Positions 26,171 to 34,916 of a DNA stretch of 37,426 bases are shown piece after piece. A model generated the notes under the pieces. It was not told the origin of the DNA, made no database searches, and saw nothing but the letters and a program-made list of their open reading frames with translations. How positions within the stretch are numbered: position 1 is the first letter of the stretch; each line of letters begins with the position of its first letter. This stretch comes from Opitutia bacterium (GTDB lineage Bacteria > Verrucomicrobiota > Verrucomicrobiia > Opitutales > Opitutaceae), in NCBI GenBank assembly GCA_947472765.1, contig CANJCM010000047.1, positions 1 to 37,426 on the forward strand, given 5' to 3'. The position numbers were made by a program, and so were the translations under genes.

Positions 26171-26509
26171 GCCGGGGGGAACGGTTCGAGGGCGCGTGGC
26201 CGAGCGGACAGGACGGAGAAAGGGATCCCCGGCCGCCGGCGCAACGAGAATGGATGCCACGAGCAAGAACCAGCGGGCCAGCGGGGAAAGGCCGGGGTGC
26301 CTGTCTTTGGATCGAACAGGGAGAGAATATTCGATTTCGGAATCTCGATTTACCATGTGGCCGGCGCAGGCGCCTGCTCGACGCCCCGGGCCGCCCCGGC
26401 CCGATCGCGGTTCGACGATCGCCGTGCCGCTCCCAATCCGGCCGCCCGCTTGCCCCCGGCGGAGAAACATGAATGTTCACGCCTGCCGGTTCGTCCCAAC
26501 GGGAATCCC
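26171..26509. promoter_or_regulatory. Divergent region between cytochrome/propeller and DUF3300 genes
   Basis: This 339-base gap holds two divergent starts. A low-complexity phrase (TATTCGATTTCGGAATCTCG, from 26327) relates to the AATCGAGAATCC phrases at 3711 and 17778. On the minus strand the frame stays open and encodes a second hydrophobic stretch (ARWFLLVASILVAPAAG), so the true 5' end of the cytochrome gene is not certain. No clear promoter boxes are seen. Confidence 0.4.
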
Positions 26510-27838
26510 ATGTCACACCTCGGCCGAATTGCCCTCGCTGTTTTCCTGGCCGGCGCGACCGCGTTGCCGGGCCAGGTTTCCCCGGAGCCGCCGCGCGCCA
26601 GTGTCGCCGCCAACCGGACAGCCGAGGAACTCGACCAGTTGCTCGCCCCGATCGCGCTCTATCCGGACGCGCTCATTGCGCTGATTCTTCCGGCCACCAC
26701 CGCGCCGGCGGACATCGTCCTCGCGGCGCGGCACCTCCGCGCCAACGGCGATCTCTCGCAGGTCGAGTCGCGCTCGTGGGAGGACAGCGTCAAGTCGCTC
26801 ACGCGTTACCCGGATGTGCTTCGCTGGCTGGATGACAACCTCGACTGGACGAAGCAGGTCGGAGAAGCCTTCGTCGCCCAACCGGTGGACGTGATGAACG
26901 CAGTCCAACGGCTGCGGGCCCAAGCCCGGGCCGCGGGCACGCTCGTCGACACGCCCCAGCAGCAAGTCATCTCGGCGTCGGGCATGCTGCGGATTGTGCC
27001 GGCGCAACCGGATCGGATCTACGTGCCGGTCTATGACCCCAGCGTGATTTATCTCGAGAGTCGCACCTACGCGTTGCCGCCGCCGATCTTCTTTGGAGCC
27101 GGTTACCCCGTTGGGTCGTGGCTGGCCTACGAATGCGACTGGACGCAGCGCAAAGTCTGGGTCGGGGATCGGCATCGCCCGTGGCGCGGCCATGACTGGC
27201 GCCGTCCGGTGGTCGCGCCCGAACCGCAGCAGCCCAGATCCCGCGTGACCCAGTGGCGGGCTCCGGTGCGTCCGGCCCATCCCGCGTCCGTGTGGACCGG
27301 ACTTACCCAAGGCAGCATCGTGCAACCGAACGCTTTCACCACGACTCCCGCGGTCCCAGCCCTGCCCGCGCCACAAACCTATGGCCGCGGCCGCAATCGC
27401 GGTTCCACGTCGCCCGCTCCCGGCCAAAACCAGCAGCCGGCCAACACCGTGACGCGTCGCGAGTATCCCGGGCCGCGCAGCATCGATACCACTCCGCCGC
27501 TGCCGGTGGTGCCGCCCATCACCCGCGCCGGACAAACGGGTTGGACCAACGGCCGGTCCCGGAGTTTGCCGAACACGGTTTCGAGCCTGCCCGCAAATTC
27601 CGCCCCTCCGCTGCCGATGACCGCACCCCCGCTGCCCTCGGCCCGTACCACCTATCCTTCGTCCATCGGGCTGACGCTGCCATCGCTCCCGGAAAACATC
27701 GCTCCCGCCCTGCCGTCGGCGGCGCCATCGTTGCCCGCCGTGGTACCCACCTTCAACGACCCGCCGGGCGGTGCCGTCAACTCGCCGCCGGACCGCGCCC
27801 CTCGCTCGCGCCACACCAACCGCGGCCAGTTGGATTAA
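26510..27838 (+). CDS. DUF3300 protein with proline-rich tail
   Basis: A 442-residue exported protein. A signal peptide (GRIALAVFLAGATALPG) is followed by a DUF3300 domain at about 38-235. Family hallmarks are LLAPIALYPDALIALIL, the WEDSVKSLTRYPDVLRWLDDNLDWT segment and RLRAQARAAGTLVDTPQQQV. The tail from about 270 is proline- and serine-rich (TTPPLPVVPPI, APPLPMTAPPLPS, SAAPSLPAVVP) and ends in basic residues, suggesting an unstructured wall- or surface-spanning segment. Function of the family is unknown. The ATG at 26510 starts the signal peptide; an open frame begins as far back as 25649 but overlaps the cytochrome gene antisense. No Shine-Dalgarno is visible. Confidence 0.88.
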   Translation: MSHLGRIALAVFLAGATALPGQVSPEPPRASVAANRTAEELDQLLAPIALYPDALIALILPATTAPADIVLAARHLRANGDLSQVESRSWEDSVKSLTRYPDVLRWLDDNLDWTKQVGEAFVAQPVDVMNAVQRLRAQARAAGTLVDTPQQQVISASGMLRIVPAQPDRIYVPVYDPSVIYLESRTYALPPPIFFGAGYPVGSWLAYECDWTQRKVWVGDRHRPWRGHDWRRPVVAPEPQQPRSRVTQWRAPVRPAHPASVWTGLTQGSIVQPNAFTTTPAVPALPAPQTYGRGRNRGSTSPAPGQNQQPANTVTRREYPGPRSIDTTPPLPVVPPITRAGQTGWTNGRSRSLPNTVSSLPANSAPPLPMTAPPLPSARTTYPSSIGLTLPSLPENIAPALPSAAPSLPAVVPTFNDPPGGAVNSPPDRAPRSRHTNRGQLD

Positions 27839-27856
27839 GCGGGTGGCCGGAAGCGC

Positions 27857-28744
27857 TCAGGTCTTCTCCGCTGGCAAGGCGCTGAGGATAGCCTTCACCG
27901 CGGCCGCCAGCGGTCCGCGTTGCCAGACGACGTGCAGCCCCATCGTCGCGGACGGTTCACGCAGCGGACGAAACGCCACGCCCGGCACGCGCACCTTCGT
28001 CGAATAATCGGGGAGCAGGGCAATCGCGCCCTCCGTCACCACGGTCGAGAGCAACTCTCCCAGGCTCGGTGCCTCCTGCACGAACCGCGGTCGGAACCCG
28101 GCGCGGCGCGCGAGCCGGACAATCCATTGCCGGTGGCCCGGCAGATCGCTTTCCGGTACACCCACGAAGTGCTCCGACCTCAGTTCCTTCAACGCGATCG
28201 CCGCCTGCGCCGCCAGCGGATGCGATTCCGGCAGCGCGACCATCACCGGCACCGTGGCCACCCGGCGCACAAAAAACTCGCGCGCCAGCAATGGGCCCGC
28301 ATGCCCCAGCAGCGCCACGTCGATGCGCCCCGCGCGCAGCGCCGCCATCTGCTCGCCCGGTGAAAGATCCCGCAGCACCACCTTGATCTCCGGGTGGCTC
28401 CGCCGCACCGCCCCCAACGCCGGGTTGAGATATTCGCCGCCCGCCGAAAGCACGTAACCGACCCGCAACGTCGTCCGCTGGCCCTGGGCACAGCGGCGGG
28501 CGTCGTCCAGCGCGGCCTCGAAGCTCGTCAATGCCGGACGCATGTTGTCTTCGAGCCGGTGGCCGGCCGCCGTCAGGGCAATGCCGCTGGGACTGCGTTC
28601 GAAGAGCGGGCCGCCCAACTCGTGTTCCAACGCCTGCATCTGCCGGGTCAGCGTCGATTGCGAAACGTGCCGCCGCTCCGCCGCCCGATTCATGCTCCCG
28701 TGCTCCACGACCGCGAAGAAGGAGTGCAGCAGGTCGGTGTTCAT
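27857..28744 (-). CDS. LysR-family transcriptional regulator
   Basis: A 295-residue LTTR. The N-terminal winged helix-turn-helix covers about 1-60 (LLHSFFAVVEHGSMNRAAERRHVSQSTLTRQMQALE). A substrate-binding domain follows from about 85 (LRVGYVLSAGGEYLN and on) and should bind a small effector. It is divergent from the VOC dioxygenase-like gene with 84 bases between the starts, the usual LTTR layout, so that gene is the likely target together with autoregulation. I chose the ATG at 28744; an ATG at 28771 would add nine residues but overlaps the probable operator ATGCG-N5-CGCAT. Effector unknown, perhaps an aromatic or quinone. Confidence 0.92.
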   Translation of the reverse strand: MNTDLLHSFFAVVEHGSMNRAAERRHVSQSTLTRQMQALEHELGGPLFERSPSGIALTAAGHRLEDNMRPALTSFEAALDDARRCAQGQRTTLRVGYVLSAGGEYLNPALGAVRRSHPEIKVVLRDLSPGEQMAALRAGRIDVALLGHAGPLLAREFFVRRVATVPVMVALPESHPLAAQAAIALKELRSEHFVGVPESDLPGHRQWIVRLARRAGFRPRFVQEAPSLGELLSTVVTEGAIALLPDYSTKVRVPGVAFRPLREPSATMGLHVVWQRGPLAAAVKAILSALPAEKT

Positions 28745-28756
28745 CGGGCGGAAGCT

Positions 28757-28771
28757 ATGCGCGGAACGCAT
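28757..28771. promoter_or_regulatory. Candidate LysR-type operator (T-N11-A palindrome)
   Basis: ATGCGCGGAACGCAT is a perfect 5-bp inverted repeat around a 5-base centre. It contains T (28758) and A (28770) separated by 11 bases, the consensus LTTR core. It lies between the divergent LysR and VOC genes, 13 bases before the chosen LysR start. Position and shape fit an autoregulatory site; binding is inferred only. Confidence 0.5.
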
Positions 28772-28828
28772 GACGGCAAGTCCGCCTGCGCAGTAGCCGG
28801 CGGGCCCCGTTGCTGATAGGTTCCAAGC

Positions 28829-29326
28829 ATGTCAACCGAGACCACGTCCGCCGCCATCGATCCCCGGGTCAGGATCGGCCACATTCACCTGAAGGTCGCC
28901 CAGATCGATCGCGCCCTCGCCTTCTACTCGGGCGTGCTCGGGTTTGAGATTACCCAGCGCTACGGCCCGAACGCCGTGTTTCTCTCCGCCGGCGGTTATC
29001 ATCATCACATCGGGCTCAACACCTGGGAGAGCGCGGGCGGACGGCCGCCGGCACCTGGTTCGACCGGGCTCTACCACGTGGCGATTCTCTACCCGACGCG
29101 CGCCGCCCTCGCCGATGCGCTCCGCCGTCTGATCGCGCACCGCGTCCAGCTCGACGGCGCCTCCGATCATGGCGTGAGCGAGGCGCTCTATCTCCGCGAT
29201 CCGGACGGCAACGGCGTCGAACTCTACTACGACCGTCCGGAATCCGAATGGCCGCGGCAGCCCGACGGCGGCCTCGCGATGAACACCGGCCCGCTCGATC
29301 TCGACGACCTCCTCGCCCAGGCGTGA
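28829..29326 (+). CDS. VOC-family extradiol-dioxygenase-like protein (CatE-like)
   Basis: A 165-residue VOC protein resembling the catechol-2,3-dioxygenase/glyoxalase group. A plausible metal triad is H20 in IGHIHLKV, H83 in LYHVAIL and E131 in GNGVELYYD, with DPDGNGVELYYDRP typical of this family. It could open an aromatic ring or detoxify a quinone in the cytoplasm. The length is short for a two-module extradiol enzyme. The divergent LysR gene and the MhqO-like gene about 1 kb downstream support an aromatic or quinone role. The start at 28829 has only a weak AGG upstream. Confidence 0.87.
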   Translation: MSTETTSAAIDPRVRIGHIHLKVAQIDRALAFYSGVLGFEITQRYGPNAVFLSAGGYHHHIGLNTWESAGGRPPAPGSTGLYHVAILYPTRAALADALRRLIAHRVQLDGASDHGVSEALYLRDPDGNGVELYYDRPESEWPRQPDGGLAMNTGPLDLDDLLAQA

Positions 29327-29365
29327 ACCGGCCGACGCCACCGGAGGGAGAATCCGGCGTCCCGG

Positions 29366-30064
29366 CTATGGGGAAACCAATGCGACTTTGCCGGTATGGA
29401 GTGAGTACAGCGCCCCGACGATTATGATTCGGCCGGCCTTCTCCATCTCCGCGAGCAGCGGGCTCCGCTGGCGCAAGTCCGCCACCTTGAGTGCCACGTT
29501 CTTGGCGATGACACTCTCCACGAAATCCTTGTTCTTTGAATTGCGGTTCGCCTCGGCGTAACCGGTGACCGCGGCAACCGCCGGCTTAATCTCCTGCAAG
29601 AGGGCCGTCAGATTCCCAAGTTCGACGTGATCACAGGCACCCTTGACCGCTCCGCACGCCTCGTGCCCCAGCACCATGACCAGTTTGGCGCCGGCGACTT
29701 TCGTCGCGAACTCAATGGAGCCCAGCTGATCGACCGATTCGACGTTGCCGGCCACGCGACCGACGAAGAGGTCACCAATGCCCTGGTCAAAGACCTGTTC
29801 AACCGGAACCCGGGAATCGACGCAGGACAGGATGAATGCCTTCGGGTATTGACCGTCGGCCGTCGCGACGATCCGGGCCCGGGCGTCCCCGGGTGCGGGC
29901 CTTCCCTCGACAAAACGGCGGTTTCCTTCGATGAGTTCGGCCAGAACTCCCTTGGGCGTGAGAGCCTGTTGCTGCGCCGCAGTGGGCGGCAGGGTCGGCG
30001 CGGCGACGACGAAGGGGGCGGCGGAGAGGATGACGGCCTGGGCAAAGATGAGCAGGGATTTCAT
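29366..30064 (-). CDS. Exported beta-class carbonic anhydrase
   Basis: A 232-residue beta-carbonic anhydrase that interconverts CO2 and bicarbonate. The zinc ligands are C81, H134 and C137, with the catalytic D83-R85 dyad in CVDSRVP and the GHEACGAVKGA motif. The N-terminus MKSLLIFAQAVILSAAPFVVAA is a signal peptide, so the enzyme should be periplasmic, as in some other Gram-negative beta enzymes. No Shine-Dalgarno precedes the ATG at 30064. The genes on either side give no link to CO2 metabolism. Confidence 0.94.
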   Translation of the reverse strand: MKSLLIFAQAVILSAAPFVVAAPTLPPTAAQQQALTPKGVLAELIEGNRRFVEGRPAPGDARARIVATADGQYPKAFILSCVDSRVPVEQVFDQGIGDLFVGRVAGNVESVDQLGSIEFATKVAGAKLVMVLGHEACGAVKGACDHVELGNLTALLQEIKPAVAAVTGYAEANRNSKNKDFVESVIAKNVALKVADLRQRSPLLAEMEKAGRIIIVGALYSLHTGKVALVSP

Positions 30065-30333
30065 GGATTGTTAGAGCAGGATGACCTCGCCGGAACAGTG
30101 GGAGCGCGCGGATTGTACCGGAGGACCGCCCAGATGTTAGTAGTAACGCGCCGCGACTTTTCATTTTTCGGACAGCCCGCAATAGCTCCGCCGCAGGCGA
30201 AACTGACACTTCTCATGTCCCCCGTTGCTCGCCGCGGCGGAGTGACAGGCTGTAGACTTCAGCCCGGGCGCCACCCGGCGCGCACGACGCGATCGGCATT
30301 TCACCAGCTCTCGATCTCTTTAACCATAATCCC
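30065..30333. promoter_or_regulatory. Divergent region between carbonic anhydrase and MhqO-like genes
   Basis: This 269-base gap contains an AT-richer patch (CTTTTCATTTTTCGG at about 30157-30171) and a small stem GGCTG-N7-CAGCC at about 30249-30265. TTTAACCATAAT sits just before the ATG at 30334 and could be a -10 box for a very short leader. None of these is strong evidence, and no small gene is supported. Confidence 0.3.
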
Positions 30334-31278
30334 ATGAAACACCACATCACCGGCCTGCACCATCTCACCGCGATTGCGACGGACGCGCAGACCAACATTA
30401 ACTTTTACGCCGGGCTGCTCGGCCTCCGGCTCGTCAAGAAGACCGTCAACTTCGACGACCCGACCGCCTACCATCTTTATTACGGCGACGCCGCCGGCAC
30501 ACCCGGCACGATCCTGACCTTCTTTTATTGGCCGGGCGCATCGCGCGGCGTGATCGGCGCCGGACAGCCGAGTGCGATCACGTTTTCAGCCCCCGCCAGT
30601 TCGCTCGATTTCTGGGCGGAACGCCTGCAGCGGGCGGGCGTGACCGCGACGCGTCGCTCCCGCCTGGGCGAGGACGTGCTCGGCTTCGCGGACCCCGACG
30701 GCATTCCCGTGGAAATTGTCGGTGTCGATGAATCGCGCCTCGGCTGGACCGGTGCCGGCGTCGCGGCCGCTTACGCCATCCGCGGCCTGCACACCACCGA
30801 GCTCACGGTGCGTGACCCGGCGCCGACCGAATCGCTGTTGACCGACCACATGGGCTACACGCTCGTACAGCGGGACGGCAACCGCGCCCGTTTCGAGGCC
30901 GCGCCGGGTGGTCCGGGACGTTACGTCGACGTGATCGGCGACCGCGGCGCGCGACGGGGCACCGGCGGCGCGGGCACGATTCACCATGTGGCCTTTCGCG
31001 TCGCAGGCGACACCGGGGAACTCGACATGCAGGACCGCCTGAATGCGGCCGGCTTTCACGTGTCGGAGGTGCGGGACCGCCAGTATTTCCGCTCCATCTA
31101 TTATCGGGAACACGGCGGAGTCCTCTTCGAAATCGCGACCGACGTCCCCGGCTTCGCGGTCGACGAGCCGGCGGCGTCGCTTGGTACCGCCCTCAAACTC
31201 CCGCCGCAATTCGAGCGCGCTCGCGCCCAAATCGAAGAGCTGCTCCCTCCGCTGCAGCCGGCGCGGCTCGCATCCTGA
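30334..31278 (+). CDS. Ring-cleaving dioxygenase, MhqO/MhqE-like
   Basis: A 314-residue two-module VOC enzyme related to Bacillus MhqA/MhqE/MhqO hydroquinone-type dioxygenases. These proteins protect against catechols and quinones in the cytoplasm. The two modules begin at GLHHLTAIATDAQ (H9/H10) and AIRGLHTTELTV (about 148). A likely metal set is H10, H217 or H218 (GTIHHVAFR) and E266 (GVLFEIATD). The characteristic FYxxxLGLRLVKKTVNFDDP stretch is at about 24-43. Length fits the family. It is on the same strand as the CatE-like gene, with a carbonic anhydrase on the other strand between. Confidence 0.9.
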   Translation: MKHHITGLHHLTAIATDAQTNINFYAGLLGLRLVKKTVNFDDPTAYHLYYGDAAGTPGTILTFFYWPGASRGVIGAGQPSAITFSAPASSLDFWAERLQRAGVTATRRSRLGEDVLGFADPDGIPVEIVGVDESRLGWTGAGVAAAYAIRGLHTTELTVRDPAPTESLLTDHMGYTLVQRDGNRARFEAAPGGPGRYVDVIGDRGARRGTGGAGTIHHVAFRVAGDTGELDMQDRLNAAGFHVSEVRDRQYFRSIYYREHGGVLFEIATDVPGFAVDEPAASLGTALKLPPQFERARAQIEELLPPLQPARLAS

Positions 31279-31347
31279 ACCAGAACGGACCCGGGACGGT
31301 CCGCCGCCTCTTGACGCGCACGCCGTGTCCCTCGACGCTCCCACCTG

Positions 31348-31749
31348 ATGGCCCACGTTTTGATCATCGACGATGACGCACCCTTGCGCGCGATGCTCGC
31401 CGAGATTCTCCAAACGGCGGGCCATACGACCACGGAAGCCGCGGATGGCGTCGAAGGCGCGCAGCGCTATCGGGCGAATCCCGCCGACGTCGTACTCTGC
31501 GACATCGTGATGAAGCAGAGCGGGCTCACGTTGATCCGCATCCTGACGGAGCAGTACCCCAACGTGCGCATCATCGCGATATCGGGCGTCGACCGGGTCC
31601 GTCTCGCGCACGCGAAAGGCTGCGGCGCGATGCGGACGCTGCGGAAGCCATTTTCGCCAAGTGAACTGATCGACACGGTGACGGAAGTGCTCGCCGCGGA
31701 ACCGGGTTCACCCGCGCCGGAAAGTGCCGCCGGTCCGTCCGGCGGTTAG
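31348..31749 (+). CDS. Single-domain response regulator
   Basis: A 133-residue CheY-like receiver with no output domain. The acidic pocket is D8-D9, the phosphoacceptor is D52 (CDIVM), the switch residue is S79 and the conserved lysine is K100 (LRKPF). A short Ala/Pro/Ser-rich tail follows. Without an effector domain it should act by protein contact, for example in a phosphorelay. No histidine kinase is encoded nearby. It starts 69 bases after the dioxygenase gene and could be co-transcribed, though no functional link is clear. Confidence 0.92.
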   Translation: MAHVLIIDDDAPLRAMLAEILQTAGHTTTEAADGVEGAQRYRANPADVVLCDIVMKQSGLTLIRILTEQYPNVRIIAISGVDRVRLAHAKGCGAMRTLRKPFSPSELIDTVTEVLAAEPGSPAPESAAGPSGG

Positions 31750-31756
31750 GCGGTTA

Positions 31757-31940
31757 GGCCGGCCCTACACCGAACGGTGAACGTTCAGTCGGACATTATC
31801 CGGGCTTGGACGGTGAGGGCACCGTCCCTCCATTGATCGCTCCTTCAGAGGAGAAAAACAGATCTTAAGAAAAATTTTCCCCCGATGGAGGGCGGGTGCC
31901 ACACCCGCCGGTTTCTTTCCACTGCATCGTTCCGGCTCGA
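31757..31940 (-). repeat. Three-hairpin composite repeat, family B (copy 3, decayed)
   Basis: Same orientation as copy 2. The left hairpin 31808-31827 (GGACGGTG, AGGG, CACCGTCC) is perfect. The right hairpin 31891-31909 (GGCGGGTG, CCA, CACCCGCC) keeps its stem but has lost one loop base. The central stem is reduced to CCTCCAT/ATGGAGG, and the loop has diverged and become A-rich. The flanking words (CGGCCCTACACCGA and GCATCGTTCCGGCTC) match copy 2, showing that the element extends beyond the hairpins to about 185 bases. Confidence 0.8.
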
Positions 31941-32038
31941 GAGGGGTGCCCGTCAGCGCGGAGTGTGTTCAGGGCAGTCTTCCTCCCTTCAACGCGCCCC
32001 GGGTTGACACCTCCGTTCGGCGCTGCGCCTTTGGGCGA

Positions 32039-34642
32039 ATGTCCTCGCCCGTCGTTGCTCCCCTCGCCCCGCTGCCCGGTTCGCCGGATGCGGATGCGAT
32101 CCTCGAGCGCTTCCTCACGGCGACGGCGGCACGGGGACTCACACTCTATCCCGAGCAGGAGGAGGCGATTCTCGAGCTGTTCGCCGGGAGCAACGTCATC
32201 CTCAACACGCCCACGGGCTCCGGCAAATCGCTCGTCGCGGCCGCGTTTCATTTTCGCGCCCTGTGTGCCGGTGAACGCTCGGTCTACACCTGCCCGATCA
32301 AGGCGCTGGTGAACGAAAAATTCCTTTCGCTCTGCCGTGACTTCGGGCCCGAGAACGTCGGCATGATGACGGGGGATGCGAGCGTGAATCCGCGCGCCCC
32401 GGTGCTCTGCTGCACGGCCGAGATTCTCGCCAACATGGCCCTGCACCGCGGCGAACACAGCGACGTCCGCGCCGTGATCATGGACGAGTTCCATTACTAC
32501 GCCGACCGCGAGCGGGGTTACGCGTGGCAGGTGCCTCTGCTCGCGCTGCCCAACGCGCGCTTCCTCCTGATGTCGGCGACGCTCGGAGCGACCGACTTCT
32601 TCGAGCGGGAGCTCACGCGACTCACCGGCGCGCCGGCCCTCACCGTCCGCAGCGATCGGCGGCCGGTCCCCCTGGAGTACGAGTACTCCGAGTCGCCGCT
32701 GACCGAGCGCGTGGCCGACCTCATCGCGAACAACCGCGCGCCCATTTACCTCGTGTATTTCACGCAGCGCTCCGCGAGCGAGGCGGCGCAGGCGCTGATG
32801 AGTCTCAACGTCTGCACCAAGGCGGAGAAGGCTGCGCTCCAGGTGGAGCTCGAGCACGCCCGCTTCACCAGCCCCTATGGCCGCGAGGTCCGGCGCTGGT
32901 TGCGTCACGGCATCGGCGTGCACCACGCCGGCTTGCTCCCGAAGTATCGCATCCTCGTCGAGCAGCTCGCGCAAAAGGGATTGCTCAAGGTCATCTGCGG
33001 CACCGACACACTCGGTGTCGGGATCAACGTGCCGATTCGCACCGTCATGTTCACGCAACTCTGGAAATACGACGGCACCAAGGCCGCCATCCTGAGCGTG
33101 CGCGACTTCCGGCAAATTGCCGGCCGGGCCGGACGCAAGGGTTACGACGACACGGGCTACGTCATTGCCCAGGCGCCGGAGCACGCGATCGAGAACAAGC
33201 GCGCCGAGGAGAAGGCGGCCGGCGATGCGAAGAAGCAGAAGAAGCTCGTGAAGCAGCGGGCGCCCGAAGGCTCGATCGGCTGGGACGCGCGCACCTTCGA
33301 GCGGCTCCGCACCGCGCCGCCCGAAGAGCTCTCCTCCCACTTTGACGTCACCCATGGGATGCTGCTGCTCGTGCTCAGCCGCGACGCCGACGGCTGCCGC
33401 GCGTTGCAACGCCTGATTCGCGACTCGCACGAGACGCCACACCGCCAACGCGCGTTGCGCCGGCGGGCCTGGCAACTCTTCCGCGCGCTGGTCGAACGCA
33501 AGATCGTCGACTGGATTCCGCGCGAGGCCTCGGGTCGCAAGCTGCGCGTCAACGTCGAGCTGCAGGACGATTTCTCCCTCCATCAGGCTCTTTCCCTCTA
33601 CCTGATCGACACGCTGCCGCTGCTCGATCGCGAGTCTCCCGACTATCCGTTCGACGTGCTGACCCTCTGCGAGTCGATCGTCGAGGATCCGGACGTCATT
33701 CTTCGCCGCCAGGTCGACAAACTGAAGACCGAGAAGATGGAGGAGATGCGCGCGGCCGGCATTCAGTACGAGGAGCGGATGGAGAAACTCGAGCAGGTGG
33801 AGCATCCGAAACCGTTGCGCGAATTCCTGTACGAAAGCTTCAACGCCTTCGCCGCCGCGCATCCTTGGGTGGAGCAGGAGAACGTGCGGCCGAAGTCGAT
33901 CGCGCGGGAAATGTTCGAGCGCTACCTCTCGTTTGCCGACTACGTGAAGGACTACGGGCTGCAGCGCTCCGAGGGGGTGCTGCTGCGGCATCTTTCCCAA
34001 GTCTGGAAGGTCCTCGCGCAAACGGTCCCGGCCACGGCCAAGACCGAGCCCGTGATCGAGATGGAGGATTATTTCCGCGAACTCATCCGCGGCGTCGACT
34101 CGAGCCTGCTCGAGGAATGGGAGAAGATGATGCATCCGGATCAGGCCGCGGCGGCGGACGCGGACCCGGCGGAAAGACCCGCGCGGCCCGCGAGCTTCGA
34201 TGTCACGCGTGACGCGCCCTCGTTCCGCCGGCTAGTGCGGACGACCCTGTTCGGCTTCCTGCAGGAAATTGCGGCGCGCGATTGGGAAAGCGCGGCGGCC
34301 CGGCTCCTCAGCGGGAGCACAGCGGCGCCCGCCGAGAATGAACCACTCTCGCCGGAGGCCAAGCGGGTCGCCGCGGCGTTTGCGGCGTACTTCGATGCGC
34401 GCGGCCGCTTCCGACTCGATCCCGAAGGCCGCTCCGCAAAGCACACGCATTGGACCGAGAATGCGCCGACCGGCGAATGGACAGTTGCGCAGGTATTGAT
34501 CGATCCCGAGGGGCAGAACGACTGGGAGGCGACCTTCCGCGTTTCGCTCGCCACCTCGCGTGCCGAAAACCGCGCCGTCGTGGCCTTCGAGTCGCTGCAA
34601 CCCATCGGCGCGGCGCCGATGGCGTCGCCGCTGGGACCATAG
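32039..34642 (+). CDS. DExH-box helicase with DUF3516 C-terminus (Ski2-like)
   Basis: An 867-residue superfamily 2 helicase. Motif I (TPTGSGKS, about 58-65), motif II DEFH (149-152), motif III SAT (179-181) and motif [10 protein letters not shown] (359-366) are all present. [12 protein letters not shown] and YVIAQAPEH follow the Ski2/Mtr4-like pattern. The C-terminal half (about 380-867) fits DUF3516. ATP-driven unwinding of RNA or DNA is expected; the physiological substrate in bacteria is not established. I chose the ATG at 32039. The frame opens at 31946, but the extra N-terminus falls next to the repeat and is not family-like. Tyrosyl-tRNA synthetase follows on the same strand. Confidence 0.92.
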   Translation: MSSPVVAPLAPLPGSPDADAILERFLTATAARGLTLYPEQEEAILELFAGSNVILNTPTGSGKSLVAAAFHFRALCAGERSVYTCPIKALVNEKFLSLCRDFGPENVGMMTGDASVNPRAPVLCCTAEILANMALHRGEHSDVRAVIMDEFHYYADRERGYAWQVPLLALPNARFLLMSATLGATDFFERELTRLTGAPALTVRSDRRPVPLEYEYSESPLTERVADLIANNRAPIYLVYFTQRSASEAAQALMSLNVCTKAEKAALQVELEHARFTSPYGREVRRWLRHGIGVHHAGLLPKYRILVEQLAQKGLLKVICGTDTLGVGINVPIRTVMFTQLWKYDGTKAAILSVRDFRQIAGRAGRKGYDDTGYVIAQAPEHAIENKRAEEKAAGDAKKQKKLVKQRAPEGSIGWDARTFERLRTAPPEELSSHFDVTHGMLLLVLSRDADGCRALQRLIRDSHETPHRQRALRRRAWQLFRALVERKIVDWIPREASGRKLRVNVELQDDFSLHQALSLYLIDTLPLLDRESPDYPFDVLTLCESIVEDPDVILRRQVDKLKTEKMEEMRAAGIQYEERMEKLEQVEHPKPLREFLYESFNAFAAAHPWVEQENVRPKSIAREMFERYLSFADYVKDYGLQRSEGVLLRHLSQVWKVLAQTVPATAKTEPVIEMEDYFRELIRGVDSSLLEEWEKMMHPDQAAAADADPAERPARPASFDVTRDAPSFRRLVRTTLFGFLQEIAARDWESAAARLLSGSTAAPAENEPLSPEAKRVAAAFAAYFDARGRFRLDPEGRSAKHTHWTENAPTGEWTVAQVLIDPEGQNDWEATFRVSLATSRAENRAVVAFESLQPIGAAPMASPLGP

Positions 34643-34916
34643 ACAGGCTGCCGGAACATGGACCATTGACCATGGCCCACGACCGTGCTGCGGCCGACCT
34701 TTGACCGACCGACTGGAACCTCGGGATCGTACAAGCCGCCTCCCTGCAATCGGCGTTGGTCGGTTGGCGCCTTGCGCGCGCCCAATGGTCCATGGTCGAT
34801 CGTCCAACGTCGCTGCACCGAAAGCGCGCCTCCAAGTCACCTAGTCGCGGCGCAACGCGCCGCGACAATCGCACTTGCCGGCACCGCGCGCCGACCGGTT
34901 AACTCCCCGTCCTGCC
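34643..34916. repeat. Gap with inverted CATGGACCATTGACCATGG phrases (family G)
   Basis: After the helicase stop, CATGGACCATTGACCATGG (34657-34675) is mirrored by CAATGGTCCATGGTCGATCG (34783-34802). Between them lie a second inverted pair of CCGACC/GGTCGG-type words (about 34693-34768) and unremarkable sequence. Phrases of the ATGGACCATTGACC type occur in many unrelated bacterial intergenic regions. No T-box or other tRNA-sensing leader for the synthetase gene is recognisable. Confidence 0.65.

Noticed and set aside
25649-26509. N-terminal extension of the DUF3300 frame
   Set aside because: It runs antisense to the cytochrome/propeller gene and is arginine-rich. The signal peptide beginning at 26510 marks the true start.
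31865-34135. Minus-strand frame of 756 codons opposite the helicase
   Set aside because: The helicase has all SF2 motifs. The antisense translation is His/Arg/Leu-rich without recognisable domains, a typical high-GC shadow.
34643-34916. Possible T-box or riboswitch upstream of tyrS
   Set aside because: I looked for a specifier loop, the conserved T-box word and a terminator/antiterminator pair and saw none; the gap is made of phrase repeats.
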